A DNA stretch of 64,000 nucleotides from Sindora glabra (Eukaryota > Streptophyta > Magnoliopsida > Fabales > Fabaceae): assembly GCA_020226215.1 (NCBI GenBank), contig CM035233.1, positions 10,230,001-10,294,000 of the forward strand. Reading direction: 5' to 3'. Below the pieces are notes generated by a model, which worked only from the letters and a program-made list of their open reading frames with translations, made no database searches and had not been told where the DNA came from. Every line of letters begins with the position of its first letter. The stretch's first letter is position 1. Shown piece after piece: positions 44,712 through 56,090 of the stretch. Made by a program: the position numbers and the translations under genes.

Positions 44712-46955
44712 TGTGTTTATAGAAACATGAAGTTCTATATATTGACAGAAGTGCACATAATTAATGTTTAGATATACATATATACTTTAGCTCTAATTAA
44801 TTATGTTAGGACTAGTTCACATATAGGGTTTAGAATTAAAAGATCACTATATTTCCAATCATCATTTAAATTTCTAATATGAGGCCAATACTAAAACAAT
44901 TAATTAGGCAAAGTATACTAAATAAAAGAATTTATTAATCTGTAATTTCAAATAAAAAAATTACACAAATTGAAACATATTTCAATAATATAATACATAA
45001 AAAATAAAAAAAATTACATAAAAATATCATATATTAAATATCTAACTAAAGTTTACAATATTTTCAAATGTTTAATTCTTTACAAAAAAGAGTTAATGAA
45101 CCTATCATGTAGCTCTTGGGGAAATTTGATTTTGGTGCTAGATTTCTTGTCTAGCTTACAATGCTTGTAAAAAGTTAGGTTACATCTATGATTTTTATAC
45201 TCTAAATAGTCTAATACAAATCTATGGATAATATTATTATATTGTTTGTATTCCCTTTGTCTTTCTAGTAAAGAATTTAATATATTATTTTGGTAATTAG
45301 TAGGTAAGGCTTTTCATAAAGCTTTTGATTTCTTTAAATTCCAATTCATCTTTAAAATACCAACCTATATTAAGTTTTGAACTTTTTCATGAAATTTGAT
45401 GATATGACTTACAGGATATACAAAATTATCTTTATAAACTTTTTAGTTAGCTTGGAGATTTTTGAGCTCGACAGTTAACTTATTAACTTCTTGTCTTTAT
45501 GCTAGAGTTCATATAACTCTTGGTGTATATATAAGTCTCACCATAATTTTTTGTAATATATACAAAAAAAAAGAATTCAATTAGATCTACAAAGCAATAA
45601 TTTACATAAAAAATTTAAAATTATACATCATGTAAATAGTGTATTAAAAATTCTCATAATAATTATTAGAAAAACAATTCAAGCTGTGAGAAAAGAAAGG
45701 AGAAAAAAATTAAATTTTGCTATGTGCCAAGATGCTATATCAATATTATTGGGTTTTGACGCAAGGTTTGTTACCTCAACAAGTAGGGTTCGAATCTCGC
45801 ATGTGACAAAAAAAAATTATTTTTTATTATGCCAAGACAGTATATTATAATTATTGGGTAGCTTATAACATAATAGGAAGCATAGCTAAGTTAGTTTAAG
45901 GTACCAATTTTATTAGTCCAAATAGCATGAGTTTGAATCCCATTTTTTATAGTTTTCTTTTTAAAAGTTTTCAACTATTTTTTTTGCTTCAATTTTTTTA
46001 TTGTTGCTGTTATGTTTAAATCCTAAAAGGGAAAATATATAAACCTTCAAAATTGACAATGTTGAATGGTTGAAGTATATATATATTTATATTTGGAAAT
46101 TTTTTTATTTTTTTGATTGTTTTTTATGGTTTTTTAGCTGTCTTTTAATAGTTTTTCAATTACCCTTATGATAATTTTTTTAACTACCTTTTTCAAATTT
46201 TTTTTGAATATATTCATTATCCAATGTACATATCTCTTTAAAAGTCATGTTAAGTTTGGGTTACTGAGAAGTTTGGAAACAAGGAATGTTTAAATAGGTT
46301 ACTAACATAAACATCATATTCACGAGAAAAAAAGTTTTAGTTTTGCTCTCTCCATCTTTCTCTCTTGTTTTCATTTTAATCGAGAGATAATTAAAGAACG
46401 AAAACATGTGGCAAAGCATCTGCCAAATCTATAAATATTTTTTTACAAATGCTTGCATAAAAGACATTTAATTTAAATAAATATCAGAAATGACATTAAA
46501 AAATGAGTGTAGGTCACTCTATGACCTGCAATTACATATTCCAAAGACATAAATAGATTAAAAAATGAGGGTTACAATCAAATCACATCCTCACGCTCTT
46601 GTATGGTTTTTAAGTGATGGAGAACTTTTCTTCATCGAATCAAAAGTTTTTTTATTTACGATTTTGATTTTTCTATGGTTTTCAATGAAGGAAGTTTTTC
46701 ACAATGCAATGGTGCTATTTGCACATTTAACCCATATGATATTGCCATCTAAAAAATAAGAAAAAAACATTACCAATAATAAATGATTGAATATTAGAAA
46801 AAGAAATCCACAACATGTTACGTCAAATGAAATACCAAAAAAAGGGCAATGGTAATAAAATGAATCTCCCAAAAAAATTATTATTTACACAAATGACATG
46901 CATATATATATATTTATCTAGATTTGGGAGAGATAAAAAAGAAATAAACGATCAT
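44712..46955 (-). other. Overlong leader between copia primer-binding site and gag; foreign insert likely
   Basis: Copia leaders are normally short, but 2.2 kb separates the primer-binding site (46968-46956) from the gag start. Minus-strand scraps such as KDELEFKEIKSFMKSLTY (about 45370-45290) are open but unrecognised. A pair of tRNA-like B-box segments lies at 45735-45955. Terminal repeats of an inserted element were not found. Confidence 0.5.
45735..45955 (+). repeat. Two tRNA-like (SINE-type) segments in tandem, degenerate
   Basis: AGGGTTCGAATCTCGC (about 45785-45800) is a good Pol III B box. AGTTTGAATCCC (about 45930) is a second. The latter is preceded 35 bp upstream by TAGCTAAGTTAGTTTAAGG, an A-box-like string, and followed by a T run. 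Each is preceded by a shared GCCAAGA...TATTGGGT block, so the unit looks duplicated. No cloverleaf is complete; a tRNA gene is unlikely. Confidence 0.35.
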
Positions 46956-46968
46956 GCTTTGATACCAA
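46956..46968 (-). other. Copia primer-binding site next to LTR B
   Basis: The minus strand reads TTGGTATCAAAGC directly after LTR B, matching the TGGTATCAGAGC initiator-Met tRNA primer site of plant copia elements with one change. Confidence 0.85.
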
Positions 46969-47291
46969 TGTTGAAATTATAAAGAAAAAAAGATATGAAT
47001 TGGATTCATATATACTAAAATATCAGAAGTATGCAATGGAAAATTTAGGAGCCAACATTTATTTTTACTGATCGTATTGACAATCACTCAGAAAGATAAT
47101 CTTGTTCATAACCTAAATTTCGCAAAGAGAAAAGAGAAAGAGTTTCTTAATGATTCTTGATGAATTTTTCCTTTGTTATTAACTAACCCTTTAAAATTCT
47201 TTCTTTTGTCTATTTATAGGCATTTTTTATAGGTTAGGTTATGGATTAAGTTATGGACTCATTTTGAGCAACCCGAATTTATGATCCAACA
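46969..47291 (-). mobile_element. Copia LTR B (shared middle LTR), 323 bp
   Basis: Complete TG...CA LTR; minus strand starts TGTTGGATCATAAATTCG and ends ATTTCAACA. It has a polypurine tract on one side and a primer-binding site on the other. It therefore served as the 3' LTR of the right unit and the 5' LTR of the left unit. Confidence 0.92.
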
Positions 47292-47300
47292 TCTCCCACT
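47292..47300 (-). other. Copia polypurine tract
   Basis: The minus strand reads AGTGGGAGA immediately before LTR B, the canonical copia polypurine tract. Confidence 0.9.
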
Positions 47301-48350
47301 CACATATAATGGGATCCATACTCTCTCTCCATTTCATAAGAGAACATCATCTCTTATACTCTATAACAAATCATACGAGAAAATAAGCCTTATGACTAGC
47401 ATACTTTGAGAGCTCTTTGCTATACAAATGTCAAGAATATATAGCTTCCCGATAAATAATAGATCTAAAGTAGACTTTGAGTATGCAACATCCTAAATCA
47501 TTTTATCACATTTGAATTTCTTAAATGATCTTATTCATATACACTAGATATTATATGCATAATAATAGACACACTACAACTAGTATATTGGTGAATATAA
47601 ACACAATGTGATACATTTAATAATCTTCCTTTTTTTCTTAAATATCTCAATTTTAATTTAATTTACTTTTCTAATAATACCCTGCTAGATTGAATCTCTT
47701 ATAATCTTTTGGTATCATTATAAAATAGCAATCATCAAATTTAAATATCATGAAATAGAATAGAGTCATAAAAGTATAAATATAAGGTCATTATTTCCAC
47801 GAAGGTCTCATATATTAAAGTTGAGATTTAGACTTTGATCACCTATATTGGTCATAATTTGTACACCTGGTATGAAACATATGTTATAGTATTCTCTTTT
47901 TTTCTTATGAAGCATATATCTTTATAAAATATATTAATACCGTATAGATAATGGTTTAGACATACTCAATGTCTAACTTAAGTTCACCAATCTACTCTTT
48001 CTTATTTCTATTAGAATTCATATCTAACAATTTAGACAAAAGAAGTGAATTCCTTATTAATTCACTTATGGTCCTATATATGACCTCATCTTGTTCATTA
48101 ACAAGATGATATTTATATTTTAAGCTTGACTCTTGATTATCACTTAGATAAGAAGCCTAAAATTATCTCATATCTTATCAATTACAAAAAATTGACGATA
48201 GGCAGTTGCCTGTATCTGACATACTTTTTAATTACTTAAGAATGTCCTAAGAAAGATTCTTACATCTTATATGTAAGCTTATAATAAATATAATTTTTAT
48301 TCAAACATTAATATTCTATGAACATTGTTAAAAAATTATAATAATTATAT
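47301..48350 (-). other. Long noncoding 3' region of the copia element, copy 2
   Basis: Parallel to 40653-41740 along its length; no coding sense. Confidence 0.8.
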
Positions 48351-49090
48351 TAATATTTATGTAATCCTTGGGATTTCACATGTTTTATGAATACATCTTA
48401 TGGAATAAGCTTAGTTATGGGATTTGCTATGTGAAACCATATCTCTCACAAAGTTGTACTTTGTGTCTATATACTTGGTTTTATAATAATATTTGGGGTC
48501 TTTTATGTATATGATTGCTGCTTAGTTATCAAAATTACTAGAACAAGATTAACAGTGTTAGTATTTATACCTAAATGATCTAAGAACCTTTTGAACTACA
48601 ATGCTTCTTGTACTGCTACTGAAAATGCTACAAATTCAACTTTCATTATGCGTAAGACTATGCATAATTGCTTTTTACTACTCCAAGATATGGTGTCATT
48701 ATTCAATAAGAAGATGTACCTAAAGGTAGATTTATTTTTATTTAAGTCTTTTCCTCAATCAGCATTACCATAACATTTCAATTACAAGTCATTTCCTTTA
48801 TAACATAATGAATAGTTCGTAGTACCTTTCAAATATTTTAATATCCTTTGATTGCTTTCTAATGTGCTAGGCCTAGGTTAGATTGATATTAACTTATTAT
48901 GCCAACAGCAAAATAGATATCCAGTGTTGTGCATATCATTGCGTACATTAGACATCCAACTGCACTTGTATAGGAAAATTTTCTCATATATGTTTCTTCT
49001 TATGAAGTCCTAAGACACATCCTTCAGCTTAGATGTTTACCTTTAGCAATAGGAGTGTCTATGAGTTTACAATGCTGCATTTAGAATCGT
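48351..49090 (-). pseudogene. Ty1/copia RT C-terminus and RNase H remnant, copy 2
   Basis: Aligns with 41740-42440 of copy 1. The RT end (about 49000-48800, equivalent to SVVGCLMYA...YLKGT) and the RNase H block (about 48760-48590) can be followed on the minus strand. More stops than copy 1. RT N-terminus, integrase and protease are deleted. Confidence 0.8.
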
Positions 49091-49324
49091 TCAATTGAAG
49101 CACTTAACCTTGGCCATATTATTCTTCTTGAAAGGACATTTTCCTTCCTCATATTGGTTATTTGTTAATTTCTTGTTGAAATAAGTCATCTTCTTTCTTG
49201 CATCCTAGGACCCATTTTTATGCTTGTGCTTTCGCCTAAAAACTTTTTTTTAAGTTGCATGAAATCATATACATATCTGTATTAGTCTTAATAACCTTAA
49301 GCCTTTCTTTATAGTCGTAACCTA
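49091..49324 (-). pseudogene. Ty1/copia gag C-terminal scrap
   Basis: Minus strand reads RRKHKHKN, KKMTYFNKKLTNNQYEEGK and CPFKKNNMAKVKCFN, the basic lead-in to the gag CCHC knuckle of copia elements, ending at its first CFN. It is joined directly to RT sequence at about 49085, so the unit lost everything from the knuckle to mid-RT, and also most of gag before it. Confidence 0.6.
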
Positions 49325-49337
49325 GCTTTGATACCAA
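49325..49337 (-). other. Copia primer-binding site next to LTR C
   Basis: The minus strand reads TTGGTATCAAAGC, then TAGG, directly after LTR C; identical to the site beside LTR B. Confidence 0.88.
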
Positions 49338-49658
49338 TGTTATAGATTATAAAAGGATATAAATTGGATTCATTCATACTAGAATATTAGAAGTATGTAG
49401 CGAAAGATTCATAATCTAACATTTATTTTTATAATTGTATTAACAATCACTCAAAAAAGTAATCTTGTTTATGGCTTAAATGTCCTTGTATATGCAGAGA
49501 GAAAAGAGAGAGAAAGATTCTTAAAGATTTTGATGAATATTTTTGTTAATTAACCTTCTAAAATTCTTTCTTCTACTTATTTATTAGCATTTTTCACAGG
49601 TCTGGTTATGGATTGAGTTATAGACCCATTTTAGGTAACTCAGATCCATGATCCAATA
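49338..49658 (-). mobile_element. Copia LTR C (5' end of complex), 321 bp
   Basis: Full-length relative of LTR B; on the plus strand TGTTATAGATTATAAAAGG to ATCCATGATCCAATA. The outer terminus reads TA where CA is expected, a single decay change. Followed by the AATAC duplication. Confidence 0.9.
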
Positions 49659-49860
49659 AATACAAATTTGAAAATAATTAAATATTTATTAATATCAATT
49701 ATTATTGTGAAGGTTAAAATAAAAAAGAGGATTAATTAATTAGTCATTATTATTAACAATGATACACATGATAAGCTAATACTTAATCTTTCTCATGTAT
49801 GTAAACCTTTAAAAAGTACATGGGTATGGAAGTCTAGCCACTTAAAAGACTTAACTTAGA
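49659..49860 (-). repeat. Right part of the split dispersed repeat
   Basis: The reverse complement matches 39005-39195 (GGCTAGACTTCCATACCCAT, TTTAACCTTCACAA, ATTTTCAAATTTGTATT). Begins with the target duplication AATAC. Confidence 0.85.
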
Positions 49861-51162
49861 TTGAAATAGTTAAGTATTATTTGAAAAACTTTAAACCAAC
49901 TATGAGTATGTCTTAATTTAGGGTGTGAGATAAATTAAAACTTGTTTATTAAATAGGCTGGTCTATTAACTTTCATAAGATAGTAGTTATAATTTAATAG
50001 CTTATTTAAAATGAACTTAAACAAGTTAAACTTGTTCAAGCATGATCCAAGCAGATTAAGCTTTTACAAACTAGGCTAGCCTGAAAATCAACCTCATTTT
50101 TTTTCCGTTAATTTCTTAGGCCATAATTTCTTACATTACATACATTTTTTAAAATTAAAAAGGCTAAACCCCACTCCACTCAAACCCTAATGGAACAATA
50201 TTTAAAAATAAATAAAAGCTACTCCAGTCAACCTAAATGCCAAATCTAGTTAACTTTAGACCAATTATATAAAAAAATAAAATTTAAAATTTAAAATATT
50301 TTTATTTATAAAAATTTATGTATTTATTTTTTAAGACTTTAAGTTAAATGTTTAAGAACATGAAAGGTCAAAGAAATAGTAAGTTAGCCCATAAACTAAT
50401 TCAATAAAAATCTTAAAATAAGGTTGGATTATAAGAAAATAAACATATTTAAAAGCAAGACTAAATAGGTCAAGTTTGATCAGGTTTATATTCATGTAAA
50501 CCAAGTTTAGTCCAATTCAATTTGTCCATTTAATACTAATAAGCTTGATCTATCCTTTTAAAATTGAAATGGCAACAACCAATGAAACATACTAAATAAC
50601 TAATAACAAATCAGCCAAATCATGTGAAAATGTTATAATTCTCACAATTGAACTAGGCTGTTACCCCTTCCCTAATTTGTTCCTTCCATTTAGTGAAAAA
50701 ATAATATTTTACTTAATGTTAAACAAATATCTTAAGTTTAATGTCCTAAAAATGAAATTCCCTATGAGTGAATAGTAAAACTCTTGCTAGGTTATGTGAT
50801 CTTCTCTGTTTAATTAACTAAGATGGCTCCTTAATGAAATGGCTATTGAAGATCAAGTGTGCAGGGTTATGGTAGGTGAGCAATCTTTCTAATTATCCTT
50901 TTGTAAAGCATTATTGATCATTGCCAATTTATGTATTCGGGTCCTCAATAGAGTTTTTATTTAAGTATCTTTTTTTCTCCTGGGAGGGCCTACTAAAGTA
51001 AAGGTAACTACTTTTCTTTTTGTGTTCATATAAAAAGGTTAAACTTGGTTAATGGAGTTAAAACTATCAAAAGAAGTGAGTTTAGTAAAATTGATAAGCT
51101 AATGAAACTAGACAAGATTTAAAAGAATTAATTTTTACTAGAATTACTTTTTATAAGTCTAA
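49861..51162. other. No gene recognised
   Basis: AT-rich. 50000-50570 repeats words such as AAACTTGTTCAAGCATGA and CAAGTTTGATCAGG, a texture known from old dispersed repeats. The LINE 5' leader may lie in the last few hundred bases. Confidence 0.45.
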
Positions 51163-51905
51163 ATGGCTGAAAATCCACTAGGAAAAATAGGTTAGATTGA
51201 TGATAGCTCATATGATGAAGAAAATTATTTTAGGCTTGTAGAGAAGGAAACCACTTATGAGGCTATGGATTTTAGAGTAAGGAGATAAGCAATTGTAGAA
51301 GTAAACCCATAAGAACTTTTTCAAAATAGAGAAAAACATTGAAGATGTCTTATAGGATATTTAATGGATAATCGAAACTTTTCAACTTATAGATTGGGAC
51401 TAGTGCTCGGACATCATTAAAAGCTTAGAGTTGTTTTTCAAGTGATTGGCAAACAAAGGAAATACTATGTCATAGAATTTGATTATATGATAGATAGAAC
51501 TTTTATCCAAACTAATGAACTACAGGTTATCCAAGTATCAATGAAGGTATTTGACTTTTAGAGAAGAAATATAATATTATCAAATTTAATGGTTTTAGAA
51601 ATCCATTCGGGTTCAGTTATGGAGTTTACCACTAGAATATCAAACCCCTATATTCAATAGTATCTAATATCCATTATTAGACATTAAAAAAAGATGCAAA
51701 TGTAGGATTTCCAAGAAACATTAGGTTTATAATGGCAAAGTTGTTGTTAGGTCTTTTAAAATCATTACCTATAGACTTCATTTTAAGGTTAGATACTGGG
51801 GAGTTAACTTGGGTCTAGTGTTGATATAAGAGAGTATTTCATGTATGCTACCATTGTGGAAGAATTGGACACTTTGATTACAAGTACGACTGGAATAAAT
51901 AATAA
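51163..51905 (+). pseudogene. LINE ORF1 remnant (DUF4283 and zinc knuckle)
   Basis: ORF1 is the RNA-binding partner of plant L1. An ATG at 51163 begins MAENPLGKIG. The DUF4283 core reads RCLIGYLMDNRNFSTYRLGL, KLRVVFQVIGKQRKYYVIEF and DYMIDRTFIQTNELQ (about 51330-51530). The CCHC knuckle reads CYHCGRIGHFDYKY (from 51846), the last Cys having become Tyr. About six stops interrupt it. Confidence 0.85.
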
Positions 51906-53150
51906 GTTACAGAGACTTTAAGAAGAAAGAGACTTCATGTTAAATTGATATATTATTTAATCAGTATAATGGATTTAGTGGTAATTCATTTTTTCCTAGA
52001 AGCCCATGCTTTTTATAAACATCCTACAACTAATGATTTACTTTTTAATAACATTGATAATCCACTTAATAAGCCTTTTCATTCTAAGGATGTGTTTTTT
52101 CAGGGTAATCCTTATACTCAATTTGGAGTCAACATTCACCTCAGCATTAATTGCCAAATAATTTAAGAGAGGATCAATAAGACACTATAGATGAGAATAT
52201 AAAAATTAATTTAGAGAGAAATATTGAAGTACAGGAGATTGACACTAGTTTACAAGAAATAATAAATCAAATTATGGCTAATTGCAATAAAATGATGTTA
52301 CTTCTTTTCCCATAACATAAAAATTATTCTGAATATGATAATCATATGAGAGCATGCAGTACCTTAGACAAATTAAAATAGAAAATGGGGAAACATTCCT
52401 TACCAATGCTCGAATATTGGAAGCTAATGATAAAATACAAGCAGAGTCAAGCTGAGTAGTACAGAGGCATGCTAGTAGCTTTACTTCTAACATGGAAGTG
52501 GACATAAATGGTATTGGTATGACTAGTGGTGAAATTCCTAGGAATATTCTATTGTCTTAAACTGGAAGAGCTCTAAATGATGCTACAGTTCTTGACTATT
52601 TCAATATGTAAGTGGTATATATCTTTAGAAATAATAAAGCAGTTAGTTTAATTGAACGAGATGAAATAAATGGAAAGGACTAGAGGCATATTGAAACTAA
52701 CCTACAATGTGGTAATGGGCCTTAACATGTTCTCTTTATTACAAAGAAGCTCAATAGAAAATGAGATAAGACATAATTGGAGTCTAAACAATGACTGATG
52801 GATTATATATTCTATGAATTGGAGGTAAAGGGCTTCTTTGCCTATCAATGACATGCAAAGTAAGAATATCTATTAACTTTATATAAATTTAAAAGGATAA
52901 AAAAATGGAAATAGGATGACTTACCTATATAATCAAAAAAGAGGAAAATGTTATTTCAAGTATCACTCTTGAAGATCCTTTTTATAATTAATTATTAGAT
53001 AACAATCAAATGGCCTTTGCAACATTTTCTAAAAAAGAAAAGAAGCAAAAGGAGTTACTAAAGAACAAATTAATAATATATGTGCTTTGTTTAGAAATTT
53101 TACCTTGAGGTTCAAGGAAACTATCCCTTAACATCTTTCCTAAGCAACCT
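51906..53150 (+). pseudogene. LINE ORF1 tail/ORF2 spacer
   Basis: Low-complexity, decayed coding sequence between the ORF1 knuckle and the endonuclease. It has short open pieces (51945-52166) but no domain I recognise. The length is normal for the variable ORF1 tail of plant L1. Confidence 0.55.
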
Positions 53151-53154
53151 GATT

Positions 53155-53860
53155 GTTTTAAGTTGGAATGTGAAAGGCTTGAGTTATTCTTCCACATTCC
53201 ATAGGCTTAAATAACTCATTAGAAATAAAGGACCTAAAATTATCATTTTATTTGAAACATATCAAAATGTGGAGAAGTTGGAATAGAAGATATGGAAGAT
53301 AGCTTTCAAAAATCTGGTAGGAGCAGCTCCAAAAGGAAAAAAGAGTGGTATTTTATTAGTAAAGCAAGATAAGATTATCACGCAAATCTTGAAATGTAAT
53401 GCAAATGTGATTCATAATACTTATATATACCCCACTGCTAGTTTAGTTAGTATGTCTTTTATATATGATCCCTCTTGTTTGTTTGATAAGAAGAGGTTTT
53501 GGGAGTTTATATTTCATCTGGGTCAAGGTTCTCCTTGGCTTTGTATTGGTGATTTCAATCAGATGCAAAATCTATCTGATAAGTTAAGTTCCTCTCTAAA
53601 TACTTATAGGGTTAAAGTATTGGAGAAATTCTTAACTAGTTAGGGTTTATTTGATATTTTGCCTAAAGAAGGATTGTTTACTTGGACTAATAGGAAAAAA
53701 AAAAGGGACAAGTCATTTATGAAAGAATAGATAAAGCTATATCTAATGCTGAATGGTTAGATGTATTCCTTAATACTAAGCTATCAGTGTTACTTGTGTA
53801 TTCTTCTAACCATGCTCCTTTAATTCTTTCCTTTAGAAAAGATATACCTTATGGAAAAAG
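53155..53860 (+). pseudogene. LINE ORF2 endonuclease domain remnant
   Basis: The apurinic-like endonuclease nicks the target for L1 insertion. It starts LSWNVKGLSYSSTFHRLK, with the catalytic Asn of WN..GL. ILFETYQN keeps the metal-binding Glu. The open part 53389-53643 includes SPWLCIGDFNQMQNLSDKLS (catalytic GDFN at 53548-53559). LFDILPKEGLFTWTNRKKK follows. The terminal SDH motif reads SSNHAPLILSF (about 53800-53830), Asp to Asn, which would abolish catalysis. Confidence 0.9.
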
Positions 53861-56090
53861 TAGATTTATTTTTGGAAATCATTAGTTGTTACATCAAGAT
53901 TATTAGGAAGTTTTTGAAAAAAGGATGGAATATAAATATTCAAGGATTAGTGGCATGGATTTATATACAAAAACTTAAATCTTTTAAAAAAAATAGCTAC
54001 AAGAATAGAATAAGGTGGCATTAAAAATATTAAACTCATAATCATGGAGATGAAGAAGCAACTAACAATGTTACAAGAAAATACTACAGAAGAAGTGGCA
54101 TATAGAAGCTGATGTCAAAACCAAATTAGCATTTTTGCTTGATTGTGAGGAGATACTTTAGGCCTAGAAAGCTCAAGAATGGTGGTTGGTGTGAAGAGAT
54201 TGGAATACCAAGTATTTTCATGACTATATTAATTACAAAAAACAAATTAGTTAAATAGAAACATTAATAAATGAAAAGGGCAATTAGGTCAAGAATCCAA
54301 AAGAAATTAAGCAATTGATTAATCTTTTTTACAAATCACTTTTTTTCCAAACAACAAGCTATTAAAGGAATATAAAAGAGTTTAGAAAATTATGAATTAC
54401 TTATTCTTTCTTAGTAACATATTCAAGATCCAATAAAGTCTCCCTCATAAGATAAAATTGATGTAGTTGTCTTTTCTTTGCCTCCTGATAATGTTCCTAG
54501 ACTAGATGGATGGACTCATAGTAAGGTTTTTCCAACATGAATGGCATTTAATTAGGTAAAAAATATCAAGAATGATACATTAATTTTTTTCAAAAAGGTT
54601 TTCTTGTAAAAGAGCTCAATCAAACTTTCATATCATTAATTCCTAAAAAAAATATTCAAGAGATAATTTAATATTTCAAGCTTATTAGTTTGGCAAATGT
54701 GATATATAAAATATAATTAAAGATTTTGGCTAATAGAAAGAAGTATTCATGACAATATCATACTAGCATTAGAAATTATACATAAAATGCAAATAAGTAA
54801 AGCTAGAATGATCTTTTAGGGTGCCATCAAGAAAGCTTATGATAACATGTCATAGGAGTAGGGAGTTCATTGAGCTAGTTCTTTGAAAAATGAATCTTCC
54901 ATGAATTTGGATTAAGATGCTAATGTAGTGTATTGCAACAATTATATATAAAATAAAATTATAACTAATGGATGGCCTTCAAAAATCATATTTCCTCAAA
55001 GAGGATTGAGATAAAGTGATCACTTTTCCCTTTTAATTTTTATTTTATGCACAAATATACCATCTTACATGCTCAAAAAACTATAAAATACAAAAAGAAT
55101 ACAAAGTATTAAAATAGTTAGGTAAGCTCCAAAAATCTCTTATTAGATGTATGTTGATGATTTGATTTTATTTTTCAAAGCTATAAAGGAATCATGTGCA
55201 TATATTCAATAGTTACTCCTTCTTATGGAAGGTTATCTGGGAAAATGATTAATAAGGCAAAGTTAGTGTTAGTTTTTAGCCTAAATACACTTACACAAAT
55301 AAAAAAAGTATTAGCAAAAGATTTTGGAATTATAATAGCCAATTCAATTGGTAAATATTTAAGATTCTTGATCATAGGTAGTAGCAAGGACAATAAGGAT
55401 GTCCATCTAGAGATGATTCAAAATTTACAACAAAGGATTCATAGTTGGAAAGTATCATTATTATCAAAAGTAAGGAAGCTAATTTTATGTAAATTAGTTG
55501 TAAGCTTTTTACCAATTTATCAGATGGCCTTGACTTTGTTCCCAAAAAAATATACTTAACAAATGAATATAGATATGATAAACTTTTGGTGAGAGATACT
55601 AATAATAAGATAATGGTGCTTCTCATTAACTAGAATGCTATCTACAAACCAATACAATATGGAGGACCGAGAATTAAGTGTATGGATCTAATGAATAAAG
55701 TTATAATGGCCAAGCAATATTGGAAAGTGTTACAGAATCCAAATACTTCAAATAGGCAATGTATAATTGGCAAATATGGCAAAGGAAACATAGAAGAGAT
55801 TACCAAATTATCTAGTACATCAACTTAAAGGTGAAATAAAATCATTTAAGTTGTAGCATTTTTTTATCCTCGAAATCAAATGGCAATCCATAAATGGTAA
55901 ACAAATTAGCATTCATAGTAGATTTTGGTTTCAAACATTGAGACAAATAGCTCAAGGTTTATCTATAGTAGATTAGCTTATTAATCTAGTTTCCAAAATA
56001 TGTTGCTTACTTGTTCTTAAACAAATTTATCCACGACACACCATGGAACACATTGCAAAGTTTCTAATTAGTATCCTATTTCCATGTTAG
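53861..56090 (+). pseudogene. LINE ORF2 reverse transcriptase and C-terminal remnant
   Basis: RT primes on nicked target DNA. Pieces read MFL-type DNVPRLDGWTHSKVFP (about 54490-54540), SLIPKKNIQE (about 54640), AIKKAYDNMS (about 54830), LPQRGLR-like FPQRGLR (about 54990) and the catalytic MYVDDLILFF (55147-55176) with both Asp. Later blocks are SVLVFSLNTLTQIKKVLA (shifted frame, about 55270), GKYLRFLIIGSSKDNKDVHL and IHSWKVSLLSKVRKLILCK (55340-55500). AIYKPIQYGGPRIKCMDLMN and VIMAKQYWKVLQNPN (about 55630-55745) are typical of plant L1 C-termini. Stops and shifts are frequent. Confidence 0.88.

Larger units (their letters stand above)
40401..49658 (-). mobile_element. Ty1/copia complex with three LTRs and one target duplication
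   Basis: Minus-strand order from the right: LTR (49658-49338), primer-binding site, gag zinc-knuckle-adjacent scrap, RT/RNase H piece, 1-kb 3' region, polypurine tract, LTR (47291-46969), a second primer-binding site, a 2.2-kb leader with foreign sequence, gag N-terminus, an inverted 3'-region/LTR segment, RT and RNase H, 3' region, and a partial LTR (about 40652-40401). AATAC flanks the whole (40396-40400, 49659-49663). This is an LTR-internal-LTR-internal-LTR array that entered or was fixed as one unit at this target, since damaged by deletion and inversion. All genes are broken. Confidence 0.85.
51163..56090 (+). mobile_element. L1-type LINE (non-LTR retrotransposon), decayed
   Basis: ORF1 with a DUF4283-type domain and a zinc knuckle is followed by ORF2 endonuclease, reverse transcriptase and C-terminal region, all in order on the plus strand over about 4.9 kb. 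This is a nearly full-length plant L1. Each ORF has many stops. A poly(A) tail and target duplications were not recognised. Nothing is inserted in it that I can see. Confidence 0.9.

Noticed and set aside
45785..45800. B box considered as a functional tRNA gene
   Set aside because: No acceptor stem pairing or complete cloverleaf could be drawn around it.
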